Positions 1 to 5,924 of a stretch of 23,888 nucleotides of DNA are shown here, one piece after another. The notes under the pieces are model-generated. The model had not been told where the DNA came from, ran no database searches, and worked only from the letters and a program-made list of their open reading frames with translations. The position numbers and the translations under genes are program-made. Within the stretch, counting starts at the first letter, position 1, and each line of letters begins with the position of its first letter. The stretch is taken from positions 1-23,888 of the IMG/VR virus record IMGVR_UViG_3300043122_000217. One strand, written 5' to 3'. The stretch comes from a virus.

Positions 1-356
1 TGAACCAATTAAATTTATTCAAAAACAAAGAATTTAACATTAATCAAATAAAAGCTGAACCTATTTTCAAAAGAGAAAAATTTGCTGATTATAAAATTAA
101 CATTCAAGATGCAGTTAATGAGTCCGAAATTAAGAACTGGATTGAAAATCACAATGATCATAAAGAATTGAAAAACAGAATAATTAACAATCCTAATAAA
201 GCTCATATCAGGATTAAACATGATGGAGAGGGGAATGTTAAAGAAATTTATTTGAAGGATTACGGCGGTGGGTATTTGTGCTGCATGAATTATAAAAATA
301 AAAGTAGTTGGCCGAGATTACTTGAAATGATTAAGGGAGCTGATAAAGATGTCTGA
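1..356 (+). CDS. Hypothetical protein, 5' end at or beyond window edge
   Basis: The frame is open from base 3 to the TAA-less edge of the window on its left and ends at the stop at 354-356. A TTG at 168 would give only 62 residues, but the frame upstream of it is open and reads as normal protein (for example an Asn/Lys/Glu-rich stretch), so the gene clearly starts earlier. Bases 1-2 are TG, so if the missing base is A, G or T the start codon may be just one base outside the window, giving about 118 residues. The C-terminal part has a Gly-Gly-Gly-Tyr-Leu-Cys-Cys run. It overlaps the next gene by 8 bp, so the two are co-translated. I recognise no family. Its position ahead of a late-gene activator suggests an accessory gene at the end of the early or middle region. 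Confidence 0.6.
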   Translation, partial: NQLNLFKNKEFNINQIKAEPIFKREKFADYKINIQDAVNESEIKNWIENHNDHKELKNRIINNPNKAHIRIKHDGEGNVKEIYLKDYGGGYLCCMNYKNKSSWPRLLEMIKGADKDV

Positions 357-594
357 TTTAAAAGTTTATTGCACAAAAGATTGGTATTTTAGTTATTTGC
401 TTACCGGCAGAGTTATAGCTTGTAGTCCAGGTACTAGAAATAATTTGTTGCTTGAAGATAGAGAGAAGCACAAAGATCTAAATGTGAGGTTATCAATTGA
501 TAAGAGAAGCCATGAAATAAGCGAAATTAATGAAGAATGGATGGGGAAAGAATTAAAGCCTGAAGGTAATTGGTACGACATCATAAAAAGATAA
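349..594 (+). CDS. Hypothetical small protein
   Basis: This encodes 81 residues and starts at an ATG preceded by GGGAGCTGAT with good spacing, which lies inside the end of the previous gene. The protein is polar and charged with no membrane segment and no motif I recognise; it has two Cys (in VYCTKD and ACSPG) and two Trp-containing stretches (DWYF near the N-terminus and GNWYD near the C-terminus). It sits in a tight cluster of small genes (8-bp overlap upstream, about 15 bp downstream). The function is unknown. Small orphan proteins like this are typical of the region between phage replication genes and the late regulator. Confidence 0.6.
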   Translation: MSDLKVYCTKDWYFSYLLTGRVIACSPGTRNNLLLEDREKHKDLNVRLSIDKRSHEISEINEEWMGKELKPEGNWYDIIKR

Positions 595-609
595 TTGGAG
601 CTGATCAGG

Positions 610-789
610 ATGACAATGGGAGAGCAGATAGAGAAAAAACAGCCTCAAATATATAATTTTCTGATTGATTGCTTTGATTTGAGTCTGAGAAAGACAGAGA
701 GAGTAGAGCCGGTTGAATTTGCAGAGGATGACCCAGTGTTTGCAAGCTATAAATACATGATGGAAGCTAAAAGTGGGGTGAAGATGTAG
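610..789 (+). CDS. Hypothetical small protein
   Basis: This encodes 59 residues from the ATG at 610. A longer reading from TTG at 595 is possible, but GGAG at 597-600 sits 9 bases before ATG 610 and would lie inside the coding region of the longer form, so 610 is preferred. The protein starts MTMGEQIEKKQ and is acidic, with an internal Arg/Lys segment. No family is recognised. Its stop TAG (787-789) overlaps the GTG start of the next gene, the putative late regulator, by one base, so translation of the two is probably coupled. Confidence 0.5.
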   Translation: MTMGEQIEKKQPQIYNFLIDCFDLSLRKTERVEPVEFAEDDPVFASYKYMMEAKSGVKM

Positions 790-1274
790 TGGAGAACTAT
801 TGTTCAAGAGTGATTTTTGATTTTGTTAATTACCGGGAATATAAAAGCAGGTGTGAATACATTCAATTTGAAGCTGAAATAGATGGTAATTTTTTAGAAG
901 ATTTAGCCGGGAAGGGGCAGGGGATAGATTATTCAAGACCTAGAGTGCAATCTTCAAATCATTATGATCCGACAGCTCAGCCAGTTATGGAGTCTGTTGA
1001 AAAAGAGCAAGAGCTCAAAGAAGAGTACAAAAGAAAAATTAAACTTGTAAAAAGAGTGGAAAAAGCTTATAAGGGTTTAGATCCAATAGAGCAGCTGCTT
1101 ATGGATATTAAGTATAAAACAGGCCGTATTGTTGAAGACAGCGAAGTTTATACTCACCCTAATTTCCCTTACGGTAGAACAAAATATTATGAGATTAAGG
1201 ATGAAGCAATGGAAAAGGCAGCAAGAATTGTTGGATTTATAAAGAAAAAGAGAGAAAAAGTTGCAAATAATTAA
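789..1274 (+). CDS. Probable ArpU/RinA-like late transcription regulator
   Basis: This encodes 161 residues from GTG 789, which overlaps the upstream stop codon (TAGTG); GGGGTGA lies about 7 bases before it. The N-terminal half is variable with a charged linker. The C-terminal half (about residues 75-161) is helical, begins with a DPIEQLLMDIKY segment and ends with GRTKYYEIKDEAMEKAA, which resembles the sigma-region-4-like helix-turn-helix of ArpU, RinA and related phage late activators. Those proteins turn on packaging and structural genes. The position supports this: it is the last gene before the regulatory gap that precedes terS, and that gap has three direct repeats one helical turn apart. 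The family call rests on pattern and position only; a generic HTH protein is the alternative. Confidence 0.5.
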   Translation: MENYCSRVIFDFVNYREYKSRCEYIQFEAEIDGNFLEDLAGKGQGIDYSRPRVQSSNHYDPTAQPVMESVEKEQELKEEYKRKIKLVKRVEKAYKGLDPIEQLLMDIKYKTGRIVEDSEVYTHPNFPYGRTKYYEIKDEAMEKAARIVGFIKKKREKVANN

Positions 1275-1287
1275 AAAAGAACAGCTT

Positions 1288-1315
1288 GCGAACTGTTTGT
1301 GAACTAATGGCGAAC
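1288..1315 (+). promoter_or_regulatory. Three GYGAAC direct repeats, 11-bp period
   Basis: GCGAAC at 1288, GTGAAC at 1299 and GCGAAC at 1310 are spaced exactly 11 bp start to start, so all three face the same side of the helix. They begin 13 bp after the stop of the putative late activator and lie about 20-50 bp upstream of a TATTAT box at 1337-1342 that lacks a good -35. This is the expected layout of an activator-dependent promoter. The binding protein is inferred, not shown. Confidence 0.45.
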
Positions 1316-1336
1316 ACGAAGGCACAAAAAGTGTGC

Positions 1337-1342
1337 TATTAT
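1337..1342 (+). promoter_or_regulatory. Candidate -10 box (TATTAT), activator-dependent
   Basis: TATTAT lies just after a short GCACA/TGTGC inverted repeat (1322-1326 and 1332-1336). No TTGACA-like element is found 17 bp upstream; instead the third GCGAAC repeat ends at 1315. A weak -35 with upstream direct repeats fits activated late promoters. This is one of two -10 candidates in this gap. Confidence 0.3.
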
Positions 1343-1361
1343 GAACATAATAAGCAATTAT

Positions 1362-1389
1362 GTGAATTTAGGTAAACATTCACTATAAT
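1362..1389 (+). promoter_or_regulatory. Perfect TATAAT -10 with inverted repeat in spacer
   Basis: TATAAT at 1384-1389 is a consensus -10. It is directly preceded by a perfect 6-bp inverted repeat, GTGAAT at 1362-1367 and ATTCAC at 1378-1383, that occupies the -35/spacer area, so a bound regulator would sit on the promoter. The -35 (TGTGAA) is poor. A transcript from here would begin about 1395 and run straight into the hairpin at 1403-1432. Confidence 0.4.
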
Positions 1390-1402
1390 TTTCCTTTCTA
1401 TT

Positions 1403-1432
1403 GAGGCCCCGGAATATATTTCTGGGGCTTTT
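1403..1432 (+). terminator. Rho-independent terminator
   Basis: Arms 1406-1414 (GCCCCGGAA) and 1420-1428 (TTCTGGGGC) pair over 9 bp with one G-U pair and a 5-nt loop, and are followed by TTTT. It lies 129 bp after the putative activator gene, so it can end the upstream transcription unit, but it is also directly downstream of a TATAAT box and could act on a leader transcript. Confidence 0.75.
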
Positions 1433-1479
1433 ATAATTCATTAATCGACATATACTGATTTAATATACTGGATTAGAAA

Positions 1480-1500
1480 TAGGGGTAGCCATAGCCCCTA
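1480..1500 (+). other. Leader hairpin TAGGGG/CCCCTA
   Basis: TAGGGG (1480-1485) pairs with CCCCTA (1495-1500) around a 9-nt loop. There is no T tract after it. The loop and right arm contain CATAGCC (1490-1496), complementary to GGCTATG (1522-1528) in the left arm of the next terminator, so this hairpin may take part in a switch. Confidence 0.4.
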
Positions 1501-1517
1501 AAATCCTCCTTATTTTT

Positions 1518-1554
1518 CCTCGGCTATGATAATTGATATCTAGTCGAGGTTTTT
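1518..1554 (+). terminator. Terminator or attenuator upstream of the late genes
   Basis: CCTCGGCTA (1518-1526) pairs with TAGTCGAGG (1541-1549) with one G-U pair. A further GATA/TATC stem (1528-1531 and 1537-1540) continues the helix after a one-base bulge, with a 5-nt loop. A TTTTT tract follows at 1550-1554. No gene ends just before it, so it is more likely a leader attenuator than a plain terminator for an upstream gene. Confidence 0.65.
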
Positions 1555-1573
1555 GTTACCTCCATTATTAACC

Positions 1574-1603
1574 TAGAGGGTGGCTAATTAATGCTGCCCT
1601 CTA
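1574..1603 (+). promoter_or_regulatory. Hairpin burying a Shine-Dalgarno site
   Basis: TAGAGGG (1574-1580) pairs perfectly with CCCTCTA (1597-1603), and four inner pairs (two of them G-U) extend the stem to 11. The GAGGGTGG ribosome binding site for the ATG at 1591 forms one arm and the first codons of that gene form the other. The start codon lies in the upper stem and loop. This geometry would block initiation at 1591 unless opened. Confidence 0.45.
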
Positions 1604-1827
1604 AAACAAAGGGGTTGTTAAATGTGTTTGATCCACCAGATCGTATAGAACAATATCTTAGAATTAATTTTCCTGAACATGTGAACGGATATAAGCAAGG
1701 TTGGTTGAAAGTGGAAAGAGTTGATCTAGAAAAAGATGGTCAAAATTTCTTTGTCAGTGAATGCTTTCACCTCTACACTAGAGAAGATAAATACAGCGAA
1801 TGGGAATTATTTGGAACTGTAATTTAG
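1591..1827 (+). CDS. Hypothetical small protein ahead of terS
   Basis: This encodes 78 residues if started at ATG 1591, whose GAGGGTGG site is caught in a hairpin. An in-frame GTG at 1624, with AAAGGGG ending 9 bases before it, would give 67 residues beginning MFDPPDRIEQYL and may be the main start. The protein is soluble, acidic and aromatic-rich (FHLYTRED, SEWELFG) with no motif I recognise. It is the first gene after the regulatory gap and is separated from terS by a G-rich tract and an AT-rich stretch. Function unknown; small genes in this place are often DNA-packaging accessories. Confidence 0.55.
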   Translation: MLPSKTKGLLNVFDPPDRIEQYLRINFPEHVNGYKQGWLKVERVDLEKDGQNFFVSECFHLYTREDKYSEWELFGTVI

Positions 1828-1832
1828 TGAGA

Positions 1833-1862
1833 GGGGAGAGGGGGACTATAGGGGGAGTGGGG
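1833..1862 (+). other. Four-run G tract (G-quadruplex motif)
   Basis: G runs of 4, 5, 5 and 4 lie at 1833-1836, 1840-1844, 1851-1855 and 1859-1862, separated by loops of 3, 6 and 3 nt. This fits the standard quadruplex pattern on the + (mRNA-like) strand and stands out in an AT-rich genome. It lies in the 118-bp gap between the small gene and terS. Confidence 0.5.
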
Positions 1863-1945
1863 AGAGCAGGTTAGTTATATATTTATTTAAAAGTAATAGA
1901 GAATAATTATTATTTAAATTTATAAAGTAATAGGAGGTGTTGTCA

Positions 1946-2506
1946 GTGAAAACTTTGAGATGTATTGGTTTGAAAAATGATGGAAGCAGATGTACCAGAG
2001 AAAAAGAATTTGATGATGATCAAGCTCCAAAAGAATGGAGATGCTGGCAGCATCCAATAGAAAAAAATAAAGATTCTAGTTTAACAGAAAAACAGAAAGC
2101 TTTTGCTGATGAATATATTATCTCAATAAATGCAACTGATGCAGCAATAAAAGCCGGTTATAGTGAAAATAGTGCTTATTCAATTGGAAACGAAAACCTG
2201 AAAAAACCTGAGATTAAAAATTATATAGAAAAAAGGCTCGAAGAAAAAGAAGAGGCCAGGGTAGCCACCCAGGATGAAGTTCTTGAGTACCTGACCAAAG
2301 TAATGAGAGGGGAAGTTGAAGAAGAGACAGTGGTAACTGAGAATATTGGTGACTACATGAGTGAAGCTAGAGTTGTCTCAAAGAAGGTTGGCCCTAAAGA
2401 TAGAAATAAAGCAGCTGAGCTTTTAGGTAAAAGATACTCACTTTTCAAAGATAACATAGACATAGATCTGCAAGGTGGAATTCAAATAATAGATGATATT
2501 GAGTAG
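1946..2506 (+). CDS. terS: Terminase small subunit
   Basis: TerS recognises phage DNA and hands it to the large subunit for packaging. The frame is open from GTG 1937, but that codon lies inside the AGGAGGTG ribosome site (1932-1939), so the start is GTG 1946, giving 186 residues. Residues 1-36 hold Cys6, Cys16, Cys33 and His36, a possible small zinc-binding module. Residues about 47-95 (starting LTEKQKAFADEYI, then NATDAAIKAGYS) match the helix-turn-helix of the Terminase_2 family. A charged helical segment follows, with KDRNKAAELLGKRY near the C-terminus. It overlaps terL by 14 bp. The family call is firm; the Cys/His module is less usual and its zinc binding is inferred. Confidence 0.88.
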   Translation: MKTLRCIGLKNDGSRCTREKEFDDDQAPKEWRCWQHPIEKNKDSSLTEKQKAFADEYIISINATDAAIKAGYSENSAYSIGNENLKKPEIKNYIEKRLEEKEEARVATQDEVLEYLTKVMRGEVEEETVVTENIGDYMSEARVVSKKVGPKDRNKAAELLGKRYSLFKDNIDIDLQGGIQIIDDIE

Positions 2507-3779
2507 TGATAATATGCAAAAGCAAACTAAACTTAGTGATCATGTTATACCGAAGTTTCATGATTTTTGGAAAGCTACCAAAAAAGATAAATATTTATAT
2601 TATGTTTTAAAGGGTGGGAGATCATCTGCTAAATCGTCTCATATTGCTCTCAATAGAATCGTGGCCACAATTAAGAATCCGGTAAATGGTCTTGCTATTA
2701 GAAAACACGCTAAATATATGAGAGAGTCAATTTTTACTGAGTTTAAATGGGCTGCAAGGTTATTGAATGTTGATCATTATTTTAAATTTCAAGTAAGTCC
2801 AATGCAAATCATTTACAGGCCCAGAGGAAATAAAATATTATTTGCAGGTGCTGACGATCCAACAAGAATTAAATCTCTTTCTACTGAAGAATATCCATAC
2901 ACTTGGCTTTGGATTGAAGAGTTAGCCGAATTTAAAACAGAAGATGAAATAGCAACCATAGAAGACTCTATAGTCAGAGAAGAAACAGGCTTTGATTATA
3001 AAGTCTTTTATTCTTATAACCCACCAAAAAGAAAGACTAATTGGTGCAATAAAAAGTTTAATAGTGTTACTTTGCCGGAAATTTATTATGTTCACCATTC
3101 AGATTATAGAGACAACCCTTTTATAGCAAAGCAAACTTTGCAAAAAATAAATATTTTAAAAGAAGAAAACGATAGAAAGTATAGGCATACCTGGTTAGGT
3201 GAACCGATAGGGTCTGGGGTTGTTCCTTTTGAAAACCTTGAATTCAGAAAGATAAGCGATGAAGAAATAAAAAGGTTTGATAATCACAAACAGGGTATTG
3301 ACTGGGGTTATGGAGCGGACCCAACTACTTTTGTTCGCTGGCATTATGACAGCAAAAGGAAAATTATTTATGCAATTGATGAAAAATATCAAATAAAACT
3401 AAAAATCGAAGACTTGGCAAATTGGATGATAAATAAAAAGTATCATAATCATATGAGTATTGCAGATAGTGCTGAACCCAGAAGTATTGCTCAATTAAAA
3501 GATTATGGGATAAAAGTAAAGGGTGCTGAAAAAGGACCAGGGTCTGTTGAACATGGTGAAAAATGGTTAGATGAATTAAATGCGATTGTTATTGATCCTA
3601 AAAGAACCCCTAATATAGCAAGAGAATTTGAAAATATAGATTACCAGGTTGATAGAGATGGAAATATCAAAAATAAATTAATAGATAAAGATAATCATAC
3701 TATTGACCCTACAAGATATGCTCATGAAGACGATATGATAGTTACCGGAAAAGGTATTTATTCAGCTTATTCAAGTTAA
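2493..3779 (+). CDS. terL: Terminase large subunit
   Basis: This is the ATPase-nuclease motor that packages and cuts DNA at the portal. In 428 residues (typical for the PBSX/Terminase_3 group) it shows Walker A at 41-49 (GGRSSAKSS), a Walker B-like strand with the catalytic Glu at 137-143 (TWLWIEE), a coupling motif SYNPPKR at 174-180, and three nuclease acidic residues at Asp270 (GIDWGYG), Asp325 (IADSAEP) and Asp405 (DPTRYA). All key residues are present, so it looks active. The ATG at 2493 overlaps terS; an ATG at 2514 just after the terS stop is an alternative, and neither has a strong ribosome site, so coupling to terS is likely. Confidence 0.93.
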   Translation: MILSSDNMQKQTKLSDHVIPKFHDFWKATKKDKYLYYVLKGGRSSAKSSHIALNRIVATIKNPVNGLAIRKHAKYMRESIFTEFKWAARLLNVDHYFKFQVSPMQIIYRPRGNKILFAGADDPTRIKSLSTEEYPYTWLWIEELAEFKTEDEIATIEDSIVREETGFDYKVFYSYNPPKRKTNWCNKKFNSVTLPEIYYVHHSDYRDNPFIAKQTLQKINILKEENDRKYRHTWLGEPIGSGVVPFENLEFRKISDEEIKRFDNHKQGIDWGYGADPTTFVRWHYDSKRKIIYAIDEKYQIKLKIEDLANWMINKKYHNHMSIADSAEPRSIAQLKDYGIKVKGAEKGPGSVEHGEKWLDELNAIVIDPKRTPNIAREFENIDYQVDRDGNIKNKLIDKDNHTIDPTRYAHEDDMIVTGKGIYSAYSS

Positions 3780-3794
3780 TGGAGGTGATACACT

Positions 3795-5135
3795 TTGGCA
3801 GAAAAAGGAGTTTATAACGTATTAAGACAGGATTTCATGCACTCTCAAAATCCTAACAGTTCCAAAGGTAAATTACTGGGGCCAAATGGTGATCCACTTA
3901 CTCAACAGAGACCAAATGAAGGACCACCACTCTCTAATAAAGAAATAACAGCTCTGTATAAAAGCAATCGTATCTTTCAGAACATTGTAGATATACCAGC
4001 TGAGGATATGACAAGGGAATGGATATCAATAGAAGCCGACAAAAAGGTTAAGGAAGCTATTGAAAATAAACTGACTGAATTAAATGCTCAGCCTAAAATG
4101 CAGGATATGTGCAAATACGAAAGGTTGAGAGGTGATGGTTTCTGCAGTATTGGAGCCAGACAGGCCGGCGAATTGGAGCTTGAAGAGGAGCTAAACCCTA
4201 AGCAGCTGATTGATATTGATTATATTCACGCTTTTTCAGGAAATAAAATACATGACACTGATATTAATGAGGATATGTTCTCTCCGGAGTACGGAGATAT
4301 TGAAAAGTTTAAGATATCTGGTGTTGGTGGCCAGGGAGAAAGAAAAATCCATAAATCAAGGCTATTGCATCTGCAGGTTAGAACTGTAGAGGATGAGGCA
4401 ATGGGAATTCCGCTTATACAGTCAATATTTGACCCGTTAACTATTTTTGATAATGCAGCATGGTCAGTTGGCCAGTTGCTTTATTCTTTGGTCTTTAAGG
4501 TCCTTAAATCAGATGGAGTCGATATAACAGACACTGAAACCAGGCAGAAAGTACAGAGTCAGCTCGAATTTGAGTTTAATACTCTTTCACTTGCACTAAT
4601 TGGCCCAGAGGATGAGTTAGAATTTAAAAGTCCTACAGGTTCATTATCTAGTTTAAAAGATATGCTTGATTTTGTCTGGGACTATTTAGCCGGTGCTGCA
4701 AGAATGCCTAAGAGTCATATCATGGGCCAGCAGCAGGGTACAATTACGGGAGGACAGTTTGACAGCTTAAATTATTATGCAAGAATTGCCGGTCTCCAGG
4801 AGAACTATTTAAGGCCGTTGATAGAACAGCTAATTAATCTGTTGTTTTGGGCTAAAGACAGCGGAGTTGGCAGTGGACGAACTGATCCAGACGGTAAATA
4901 CTCAATTTCTTTCAATCCACTTTGGAAGCTAGACAAAGAAACTGATGCTAATATTAGAAAGACAGTCGCTGAGACTGATGCAATATACATCAAAAATCAA
5001 GTTTATACAGCTGATGAGATAAGAGAAGAGCGGACCAGTAAAAGCAGTTTGATGGAAAAGTTAGACATGTCAGATGAAGAAACAATAGAGCTGGCCCACA
5101 GAGTGAAGGAGGCACATGAAAATGCCACTTCCTAG
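3795..5135 (+). CDS. Phage portal protein (DUF1073 type)
   Basis: The portal ring forms the DNA channel at one capsid vertex. The start is TTG 3795, five bases after a strong GGAGGTGAT, giving 446 residues. The N-terminal region has the portal-like segment with IVDIPAEDMTREW, followed by a GDGFC segment, a long central domain, and an AARMPKSHIMGQQQG stretch before FDSLNYYARIAGLQENYLRP, which matches the conserved C-terminal half of DUF1073 portals. The C-terminal tail has an extended helix ending in charged residues. It overlaps the Mu F-like gene by about 14-20 bp, the usual portal-to-Mu F order. Confidence 0.88.
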   Translation: MAEKGVYNVLRQDFMHSQNPNSSKGKLLGPNGDPLTQQRPNEGPPLSNKEITALYKSNRIFQNIVDIPAEDMTREWISIEADKKVKEAIENKLTELNAQPKMQDMCKYERLRGDGFCSIGARQAGELELEEELNPKQLIDIDYIHAFSGNKIHDTDINEDMFSPEYGDIEKFKISGVGGQGERKIHKSRLLHLQVRTVEDEAMGIPLIQSIFDPLTIFDNAAWSVGQLLYSLVFKVLKSDGVDITDTETRQKVQSQLEFEFNTLSLALIGPEDELEFKSPTGSLSSLKDMLDFVWDYLAGAARMPKSHIMGQQQGTITGGQFDSLNYYARIAGLQENYLRPLIEQLINLLFWAKDSGVGSGRTDPDGKYSISFNPLWKLDKETDANIRKTVAETDAIYIKNQVYTADEIREERTSKSSLMEKLDMSDEETIELAHRVKEAHENATS

Positions 5136-5907
5136 AATACTTTTTCCAGCTAATCATGCAGTTGATTATTATGAAGACCTGCAGGATATAATCGAAAAAA
5201 TGAATAATGATGTCATGGATTTTGTTGATAGGAAAGTCACTCCATATTTACGGAGGAATGACTCTTATAAAAAAGACAGCGAAATGGATGACATAATACA
5301 AGGCCTTGAGGAGCTGAAAGAATCAGCTATTACTCGGGCCTTTTCTGATGCAACAGCAAAAAAGTTAGCTGACAAATTCTCTAAAAGAGTTAAAAATCAC
5401 ACCAATAACGAGGTTAAAGAACAGATCAGATCAGTTATTGGAATGGATCCTCTCAAAAGAAACCAGCAATTAGAGGATGCAGTAAAGGCTGCAGTATCTG
5501 AAAATGTTAGTTTAATTAAATCAATTCCGGAAGAGTACCATAAACAGCTGGATACTATTGTGCTGCAGGGGGTGAGATCCGGAGAGAGTATAGACGATAT
5601 CAAAGATAATATACAGGATATCTATAAAAAAACAGATAGCAGAGCTAAATTTATTGCAAGAGACCAGGCAGGTAGTATGCTGGGTGACTTTACAAAAATA
5701 AGGCACCAGGAGCTCGGACTTAAAGAGTTCATCTGGAGGGATTCAGATGATATTAGGGTCCGGGATGAACATGAAGCATTAAACGGGCATAAATTTACCT
5801 GGGAAGAAGGGGCCAATGGTCTTTTCCCGGGCAAGGATTATAACTGTCGCTGTACTGCTGAAATTGTTGAACAAGAATTGGAGCAAATGTTTGGAAGAGC
5901 AGCATAG
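5122..5907 (+). CDS. Mu F-like minor head protein
   Basis: These proteins sit inside the procapsid near the portal and help head assembly. The C-terminal half has the classic Mu F core: SRAKFIARDQAG, then FIWRDSDDIRVRDEHEALNG, then FTWEE, and finally PGKDYNCRC close to the C-terminus. The ATG at 5116 is only 3 bases from AAGGAGG, whereas ATG 5122 is 9 bases away and gives MPLPRILFPAN, so 5122 is preferred (261 residues). The N-terminal half is helical and probably makes the portal contact. No toxin domain is fused to the C-terminus, unlike some Mu F proteins. Confidence 0.9.
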   Translation: MPLPRILFPANHAVDYYEDLQDIIEKMNNDVMDFVDRKVTPYLRRNDSYKKDSEMDDIIQGLEELKESAITRAFSDATAKKLADKFSKRVKNHTNNEVKEQIRSVIGMDPLKRNQQLEDAVKAAVSENVSLIKSIPEEYHKQLDTIVLQGVRSGESIDDIKDNIQDIYKKTDSRAKFIARDQAGSMLGDFTKIRHQELGLKEFIWRDSDDIRVRDEHEALNGHKFTWEEGANGLFPGKDYNCRCTAEIVEQELEQMFGRAA

Positions 5908-5924
5908 AAAGGGGGTGATTACAG

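Noticed and set aside
1451-1470. TATACTG repeated at 1451 and 1464
   Set aside because: Only two copies in an AT-rich leader with no link to a promoter or protein; too weak to call a site.
1937-1945. GTG 1937 as the terS start
   Set aside because: The codon is part of the AGGAGGTG ribosome site itself; GTG 1946 is correctly spaced.
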